Assembly: GCF_949628215.1 (NCBI RefSeq)
Contig: NW_027441249.1
Location: 1-64,000 of the forward strand
Reading direction: 5' to 3'
Length of the DNA stretch: 64,000 nucleotides
Source of the DNA: Phalacrocorax aristotelis
Lineage: Eukaryota; Chordata; Aves; Suliformes; Phalacrocoracidae
Below the pieces are notes generated by a model. The model did no database searches, had not been told where the DNA came from, and worked only from the letters and a program-made list of their open reading frames with translations. Positions 56,639 to 64,000 of the stretch are shown here, piece after piece. Position 1 is the first letter of the stretch. Each line of letters opens with the position of its first letter. The position numbers were made by a program, and so were the translations under genes.

Positions 56639-59600
56639 CTGAAAAACAGAAATCCCAAACTATATTTCAGCACGTTAATAAAATAGCACAGAAGAAAATG
56701 GAGGAGCTCAGTCAGCATAAGGGGTAGGAAGGAAATTGAGCCGCAGGAAGATTCCAGGCACACGGGTCATGTCAAAACACAACACATCCTTTAAAAGCTA
56801 GAGTGATTGGAACGCTTGAAAACGGTATTAAGACTAACCGATACCATTTTGAACAGATCCTTCGCGTAACACTGAACGCTCTGGCTGGTGCTGGAAAACG
56901 TCTCATCCCTTCCTTACGGCACCGCTGCGGGGAGATAACCCCGTGAGGCTGCGGGGCAAAGTTGTACCGGAACCGGAACCTCCGCTTACAGACCCACCGC
57001 AGCAGCTACAGCCCTCGCCCTGCCGCCGCACGTCTTGCTGCCTGGCTCCACGAAGCCTGAAGTGAAGCGTGTCAAACTTGAAAGAGTAACGTAAAAAATT
57101 AAGAATAAATCTCAGTAATTCACTTTGTGCTGAGAAGGCGGGCGCGTGTTTACGCACATCCAATATGAGCGTCTAGGCTCTAAAAGCTTTCCATTTTCCT
57201 TCTGCGTTCATTCAACTCGCACAGCCGTTCACGCGCGTCATTCCATTATCTATCTCCAAAATACACAGCAGCAACGTGACTGGGGAGTTTTGGCGCGTTA
57301 CGGAGTCGGGAGGGACGTCCGCCCAGCTGCCCCGCCCAAGAGATGCTGCTGAACTGCCAGGGAAACGCGCGTCGAAAGCGAGACTGAAATAAAATACTTA
57401 AGAGCGCTCCCTCAAAATACCGGCAGGAAACACCCCCCCACAACATTCAGTCGCCCCTCATTAAATATTTACAACAAATACCTACCTGCTTAAGTACACC
57501 TAACAAATCGTACCCTACATCTGCTTGGCAGTTACAGCTGAAAGAGCGCAAGTCACATCGTAAATCAGACGATGTTAGCTTTTTTTTAAACTTTCATTTA
57601 TGACAGAAGAATCGGTGAGTGAAGAGATCCCCGATACAGTTTTACTTTTTTGGGGGGGAAAAAAATACCACAACAAAAAACCACACAAATCAAATCCCCT
57701 GTGTTGCAATACACGGGGCTACCAAGAAGGACCGGCAGACCTGCTAATGCGTTTGGCTGTACCGAAGCATGCAGGGGAACCGTATTTTATGGTATCTCGA
57801 CTGTTACAACTGAGAACCCAAGCACTACCAATGCCATCAACCTTTGGAGTATGTGCTGTGCTTGGATCTCCGCAAGGACCATGGATTTTTTTATCTTTAA
57901 AAAAAAGCAATACTTTGCAAGTCTTGTGCTGATGAGTTCTACTGACAAAGACATCGTCTCTAAGATGCACTCTGATGGCAAGTTCATAGAATGCAACCTC
58001 ACTGAATAAGAAATATCTCAATTCTTCAAAATCTCTTTCTAACCAAAGTCACACCGTGGGGCTTTCAGATGGGTCAGATTATGCATCCTTTCACAACAAG
58101 AAACACACCAGCTAACCAGGATATTCTTGCAGTGGCCAGGTGCCTCTTCATCATAAGAAAAAAACCCAGAGCCAGCAATAAGTATCACACAGGTCAACAC
58201 AGATCTCTTCCAGAGCACCCCCCTCATCAAAACGAACATGCCCATCGGCTCACCTGCTCTGCACAGATTCCAGCATCACACCCCGCTTCCGTCATCGCTT
58301 GTGGCACCAAACGTATCAACACTCAGTAAACTACCGTTACGCTCGTGAGAAATCACCGCCCCGTGACTTCCTCATTACTACCCAGCTCACTTCTAATGCT
58401 CATACGCCGTTCCAAAGACGGCCCACGTGTTACCTACAAAACTGAAGAGCTCGACGACGGACCACAGCATTCTCTGGTCTTAGATGCTGGCCGCTGCCCC
58501 ACCTTCTCAGACCTCTCATAGGCGTGCGGCAGCAGCACTCCGAGCCTGCCAGCGGCACCTGCAAAAAGCCAAGCGAAAAGGCACCTCCTGAGATGCTGCC
58601 CGATGCCACAGCCTGCCCGCACCGATCCCCGTCTCGCACCCCTTTCCCTCGACAGCCTCCCACCCGGCCTACGTCACTTGCAGCTGAACATGGCACCTCG
58701 CCCGCCGTCCGTAACACCCAAACGACACGCGTTGCTTATAACTTCACCAGCAACACAACACCTCAGAAAAGAGCTGCTACTTCAGCCCACCAATCACCAC
58801 TTGCCTTGCTCGACTTGCCTCCTTTGCTCATTGCTACGCTACTTCAAAACCAAAACAAAAGACAAACGCAAGGAGCAATGGAGTCATAGAGGCATCGGTC
58901 ACATCTTCCCTCTATATACACCACGCACCAACTCACCCGCTTACATCGGTCCCCTCAGTTCCCCTCCGTCGCCCTGCACGACTCGTCCCTCGGCATCTCC
59001 AAAACCAATACGAAACAAGTCGCCTGGTTGCACAGCAGTACCTTAACTGTTCCTGAACACCGACTATAACCTGCCATTAAAAACAAACATATGACATCAA
59101 ACATGAAGCCCTACGCACGTACAAGCTTGAACACCCTGCAGAGGTAATCTGCTCAGCTGAACTCTAGCTGCCTCTCCCAGATAGCCACGGTCACGGCCTC
59201 CGAGCCCACAAAACGTCACGGTGATTACGGTCCTTGCCTGCTGAGGAGGGCCACTCCATCCGAGATGACGGTACCACCTTTCCCCCAACAGCCTTAGCAT
59301 AGCAACAGATGAACCCTAAGCTCTCATCGCTGTGCCACCTACCTGACTCTACACGGCCAGCAAGGCGGCTCCGAGCCAAACTCGCAAAACGCACACACCA
59401 ACGCTATGAGAAACACTACAAACTGCGCGCCTCCAAGACGAGAGAACGCTCTTGGCAAACACAGAGACAACTGGACGGAAGAGCTCGTCCAGCAACAAGA
59501 CCTGCAGAACCCTGACAGTGATGCAAGGAGGCCCTAACGAGATCCAAAATGATTAGAAGAGCGTCAGGGCCCGTGACAAGAAGTTCCTCTCAAAACTGAG

Positions 59601-60375
59601 AGGGAGGAGGCACAAGAAGCCCAGCTACAAGACCTAAGAATGTAAGGATGCAGGGAAGAAATCACGCTCCCTGAAAACAGACAGCGACAGAGCAGAGCTG
59701 TTCACGCATCTGGGAACGACGCCGCAGACGACAACTGCCCAGAAACTCCTCAAACATCAGAGCGATCCACGCTTTAAACTGTAACGCAAAAAGCAGCACC
59801 CGATGGGCGCCGGCCCCACAATTAGAACCTTGCCAGCCCCTAGGGATAGCGCTGTGCTCCTGAGAGCAAAGAGAACAAAGTCACCAGCCCCATGCGCCCC
59901 CTCACTGCGACCCAGCTCACCTGAAATGCTCCTCAAATAGCCTTCAGTCGCATCTTCCCTTTAATCCTGCACACGGACCCGCTGCCTTAGTGTGCTCTAC
60001 TCAGCTCTGCTCCATCACCCTGCACAGCTCCATCTTCATCCTCTGCAAGAACAGCATGATAGAACAAGTCACCTGGACGCACAGCAACAGCTTAACCATT
60101 CCACAGGTCTTGCTTCCACGTAGGAATACCATCTAGAGCCCAACTACTGCATGCCATTAAAGGAAATACCTTCAATCAAATGTTAAGCCCCACGCACGTA
60201 CAAGCTTGAACAGCTGAGAGGTGCCCTCTGCTCAGCTAGCACTCTAGCTGCCTCTCCCAGACAGCTACGGTCATCCCCTCGGCACCCACAAAACACCCCG
60301 GAAATTACCATCCTCGCCTGCTGCCAACGGCCACTCGCTCCGACGAGGGTTGTACGGGCGTTGCCAAAACAGTCT

Positions 60376-60789
60376 ATGCATATTAACATTAACCATATAC
60401 TCTTATTGCTATTCTTTCCCCCGCTCTACCATTGCTACACCCCCAGGTGGAGCAGCTCTGACACAGGCATCGACGTGCACGGACCGACACCGCTCACAAA
60501 TACTACAAGCGACGCGATCGAGGCACCTAAGAAAATTCTCACCGAGACGACGGACTTCCGGCCCAGAGATGCCACCGGGCGAGAAGATCTATACGGCAGC
60601 GAGGAAGAAGCTATAGCATCCGCAGAGAAGTCACGTACCATCATCACCTGCAATAAAACCATATACCCACAACTAGGACGATGTACGAGCGACAAGCCAC
60701 TCTTAAAGACCTCAGAACGTTCAGGTGCAGGGAACAGGTCCCAGAAAAGGGCTCTGCGTATTCAGACTGCTCTTCAGCAGCAGTACTGA
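60376..60789 (+). CDS. Unrecognised 137-codon open frame with signal-peptide-like start, copy 2
   Basis: Identical open frame to 20035-20448. Identity is expected from macrosatellite homogenisation and does not support coding function. Confidence 0.15.
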   Translation: MHININHILLLLFFPPLYHCYTPRWSSSDTGIDVHGPTPLTNTTSDAIEAPKKILTETTDFRPRDATGREDLYGSEEEAIASAEKSRTIITCNKTIYPQLGRCTSDKPLLKTSERSGAGNRSQKRALRIQTALQQQY

Positions 60790-62336
60790 GGCCGCCTTAA
60801 TCACCGCTGCAAAAAGATGACCTTCTATAAAGGTCTAATATTTCAGACACAAGACAAATCTATGCAGTAGACTTAAAATGCGAGAAAGGAAGCTCTCGGT
60901 TACCATTATGCCGATGAGCCAGGGCTTGCAAAACCCTCAATATTGCTACCTAGGTGCCTGCTCAGCACGGAGAACAACAGACACATCGAGACCCGAGTAC
61001 AGTAAGGAACAAAGACAGACTACAAAATCCACACAACAGCACAAGCACAGGCAGGAACTCCCCTGCCTGGCAGATGCTTCTGTTTTGCAGAAAGGACACC
61101 ACAACCTCTCTCGGCCCAAACGTGTCCGGTCTCTGAACGGTACCCTCCGCTGATTTTACAACCCCTGCCTGCCCCACCTGCGCTTCCCCCAACCGACCAG
61201 CCACCCGCACAAAGACCGCATCGGCCCCTCAGCTTCCCTTCCAAATCTGGGGGCTCAAAAGCCATCCTTTAAAAAGGCCACACAGGCTACGTAGGATGGG
61301 GCTGCGGTCACACGGATACTCTTCATCTCCAAACGTGCGGTGCCATCACTCAGCATCGCACCACTCAACGCCGGCCACTTCCGCAACAACAGCCGCCTCG
61401 GAAGCGCCGTGAACTTCCGCTCCCCCACGCTCTAATGAGGCTGGATGTCGTGGCCGCCGCCACCTGCGGTGCCTAGAGAACCAGAGAGACAAGGCGACCC
61501 CTGCGCCTGGAAGCAGCCGCCCGCTCACAAACAATTCCACACCTCAAAAATAACAGCTGCTACGGCTCCCTGTTCATCGCTCACCTTGCCCAACGAGCTC
61601 GGGGCAGACATCCCGCTTTGCATATAGTTTTGTGAGTCCCTTCATTAACTAGTCACATAGGTGCTCACACTGCACGACCCCTCCGTTGTCACGTGCTGAC
61701 CTACCTTCTCACGATGCTCTGTTCGCCCCCTCCCTTCCGTGTCCGGCTCCCTACCGTGCATCTGCACCAACAGCCACATTCCAGACTCATCCTTTCCCCT
61801 ACTGTGCCAACACGGCTCCGCTCACCTCCCAATCCGTGCCTCCCGGGTCAGTGGCCACGTCAGGTGCCTGCTCGCATTCTCGGTCCGTCCCCGATGGCTG
61901 GGGAACCGTCACCTTCAATGCCGGGCCCACTTCTGGGGAAATACGGAGAGGCACACAGAAGTTGGACACTGCTTTCCAAAAGCAAGAGCTCACCGTGCAA
62001 AACAAACTAACAAATCCTTTTGACTGACTTGTTCGGCAACACAGAGACCCCAAAGGCAGAAATCCCAGACGAGTGACCTCACAGCCCGCCCCGTCACAGC
62101 ACACGACGCCATCTGCTCGCCTTTGCCGTCACGCCTCGCTCGACTGTCCTGCTTAACCCTCGACCTGTTACTTAAACTGCAAGAAAAAGTCAAACCACGC
62201 AACACACAAAAATCACAGTTCGTGTCAGATGACTCAAGCACAGGCGGACACTGATAGGCCAAACACCAAAAGCAGTACGGGAAGCAAACAGGCGTGGCTG
62301 GTGTAGCGACACACTCTCCCTTTGTAGGTAACTCAC

Positions 62337-62403
62337 TCCTGAGCGACTCCATGAACAGCCGCGTGGAGAACCTCTCGGCAGACAGCACGCTCGAGTGGCC
62401 GCG
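62337..62403 (-). other. Exon-like segment, minus strand, copy 2
   Basis: Counterpart of 21996-22062 with the same splice-like ends and open frame. Confidence 0.3.
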
Positions 62404-64000
62404 CTGACACATACGGGGAAGGAGACTGGGCTACCGGAGGCTGCTTGCACACAGAACACGACCATTAGCTAACACTTAAACACCCCTTTCCCAACCATTC
62501 CCCGGTACCAAGACTTCAAAAACCCCTCCTCTCCTCCTGAACTGTCAGGGAAGGAACCTCACTCCTTCCCGACAGCTCCTGCCCTGTATTTGCACCCCTA
62601 AAGCCCCTCTGTCAGCCGCTCCTCGGGAGCCGCCCTTCCCACCTCTGCCCCGCGTTCTGCGAGCACCTCCCACCTTCCGGCTTCCCGCAGACTCCGTGCT
62701 CTCTACAGGCCCACAAAATAACAGAAGCCCTGATGCTTATAATCTACAAGGGACCTGCCGCAAGCTGCAAAGGTTCTCGGGACAACGTGGTACTCTGCGG
62801 GCGATCGGGAAAGGCGACGAGCGGTCCCGTACACCGACACACACTATGCGTTACGTCCCTGCTGCTTTCTGAAGGAAGGCTAGAGCTCCATATACAGATG
62901 TGTACAACACACTCACCCTAACCCCTACCGCAGCATCTCACCATCAGTCCTATTGAGAGATAACGTCAACAACTTGCACAACACACAGGCAAAACTGGTG
63001 GAAAAAATATAAGGTTCTACCTTCAGTCAAGTCAAAATTCCTGGAAAACAAGACAAAACAAACAAAAAACCTACCACACACAAAAAAACCCAACAAACCA
63101 CAAACAAAAAAACCCAGACAAAACCATAATACCCCCACAAAACCAAATAATCCAAAACACACTATTAGACCATCTTGCTACCCCTGAACACCCAACAAAA
63201 ACTTACTGACCCAAGGGAAAACAAAAGCTCGTACAAGTGTACTTCCTAATATATATCTGCTGCTCAACTTTGACTGCTCCTTAATCTCTTACCTCAACCA
63301 GAAACCTCCCCATCTCTGAATGTCAAAACACACCTACCCAAAGAGCTTAGACAGCTCAAAACCTGCAACCAACTCAAGGAACAGTACCAGAGAAGCCCAG
63401 GAGCAGAATGAGCCTCCCGAAAAAAGGCTGGGGCTCATCTACCCCAGCGGAATGGCAAAGCAGAACGAAATCTTTTAAGAACCCCTTCTCAAAAAATATC
63501 TCTGGTTATAAAGTAAATCATTTATTGTAAAGCCATCAACCATTCGGAGTCACCTCAACGCTCTCTCTCGCTCAGTCCCTTAACAGAACTAGATCAGTCT
63601 CAAAGGACAAAAAACACGAAAAGAAACGTGGAAATACACAAGCGTATCGGGAACCGTATGAAGCAGCTAAATTAACACCTCAGTAGCTGGGGCAAAACTA
63701 AATTGTGAAGGACAACAAAAAAACACCCCAGGAGACACATGGATAAAAACAGATGAAGGCTCTCTCTTCTCGCAGAAGCTCAAGGAGAGACATGAGCCAA
63801 CGGTACACAGCTCTGGGGTATCGGATACCGAAAAGAAACATACTCGAGACAGAAAACAGACTGCTGTGGAGCACAAAGGTGGCTTTGGCAAAGGTTCTGC
63901 CAGGACAAGAGTCACGGTTACAGGGAACGGACAGCGGCCGGCAGGGGAAACGCCGTCGGCGTGAAGGGGCCAGCGGGGGAAATGCCGCCCTCAGCTAACG

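Larger units (their letters stand above)
37571..64000. repeat. Macrosatellite unit, copy 2 (partial, first ~23.66 kb of the period)
   Basis: This stretch repeats 1-23659 of copy 1 in the same orientation and order. It is longer than its counterpart because the GC minisatellite is about 1.36 kb longer and the 77-bp array about 1.40 kb longer. The counterpart of the CpG island, solo LTR, purine-rich repeat and retrovirus at 26-35 kb lies beyond the window end. Confidence 0.97.

Noticed and set aside
1-64000. Nucleolar rDNA or its intergenic spacer as the identity of the large repeat
   Set aside because: The period length would suit avian rDNA, but no 18S, 5.8S or 28S sequence is present anywhere in the full 37.6-kb period.

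Overview
The window is vertebrate nuclear DNA, most likely from a bird and perhaps a galliform. The basis is a solo LTR of a family I recognise from bird genomes, an avian-looking gamma-type endogenous retrovirus, and very GC-rich promoter-like islands alternating with AT-rich noncoding DNA. There are no rRNA or tRNA genes, no CRISPR array and no bacterial-style operon. I recognise no intact protein-coding gene. Most long open frames are artefacts of stop-poor GC-rich repeats.

The dominant structure is a macrosatellite with a period of about 37.6 kb. Positions 1-37570 are one full period; 37571-64000 repeat its first ~23.7 kb. Outside two internal variable-number arrays I noticed only about 20 single-base differences plus a few short indels, roughly 99.9% identity by eye. 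The window starts and ends inside the array, so the true unit boundaries and copy number are not visible.

Layout of one unit in copy 1 coordinates: 1.1-2.8 kb, a GC-rich island; 3.6-5.3 kb, a 44-45 bp extremely GC-rich minisatellite (about 1.6 kb in copy 1, 3.0 kb in copy 2); 5.3-6.2 kb, a CpG-island promoter with ETS sites, a perfect CTCF consensus and a minus-strand first-exon candidate; 6.2-10.9 kb, featureless noncoding DNA; 11.0-13.4 kb, a second promoter-like island with a CRE palindrome and a 77-bp minisatellite carrying an NRF1 site in nearly every unit (12 regular units in copy 1, 32 in copy 2, with a 693-bp higher-order repeat only in copy 2); 13.4-14.9 kb, a flank with a diverged paralogue at 36.2-36.9 kb; 15.0-15.6 kb, an AT-rich degenerate repeat; 16-24 kb, noncoding DNA with several minus-strand exon-like segments and two copies of a triplicated block; 24.8-27.0 kb, duplications and a third CpG island with tandem ZNF143/THAP11-type motifs; 27.2-27.7 kb, a solo LTR; 27.8-29.4 kb, a purine-rich degenerate repeat; 29.45-35.08 kb, an env-less, multiply broken endogenous retrovirus; 35.1-37.57 kb, paralogues of 25-26 kb and 13-15 kb DNA, including a single-copy relic of the 77-bp repeat and an exon-like segment at 37.12 kb.

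Taken together, the repeat resembles CTCF-binding macrosatellites such as mammalian DXZ4: each period brings GC-rich promoter-like islands and a consensus CTCF site, and hypervariable arrays are embedded at the promoters. The most plausible products are spliced, mainly minus-strand transcripts, probably noncoding or of unknown coding potential. That functional reading is inference.
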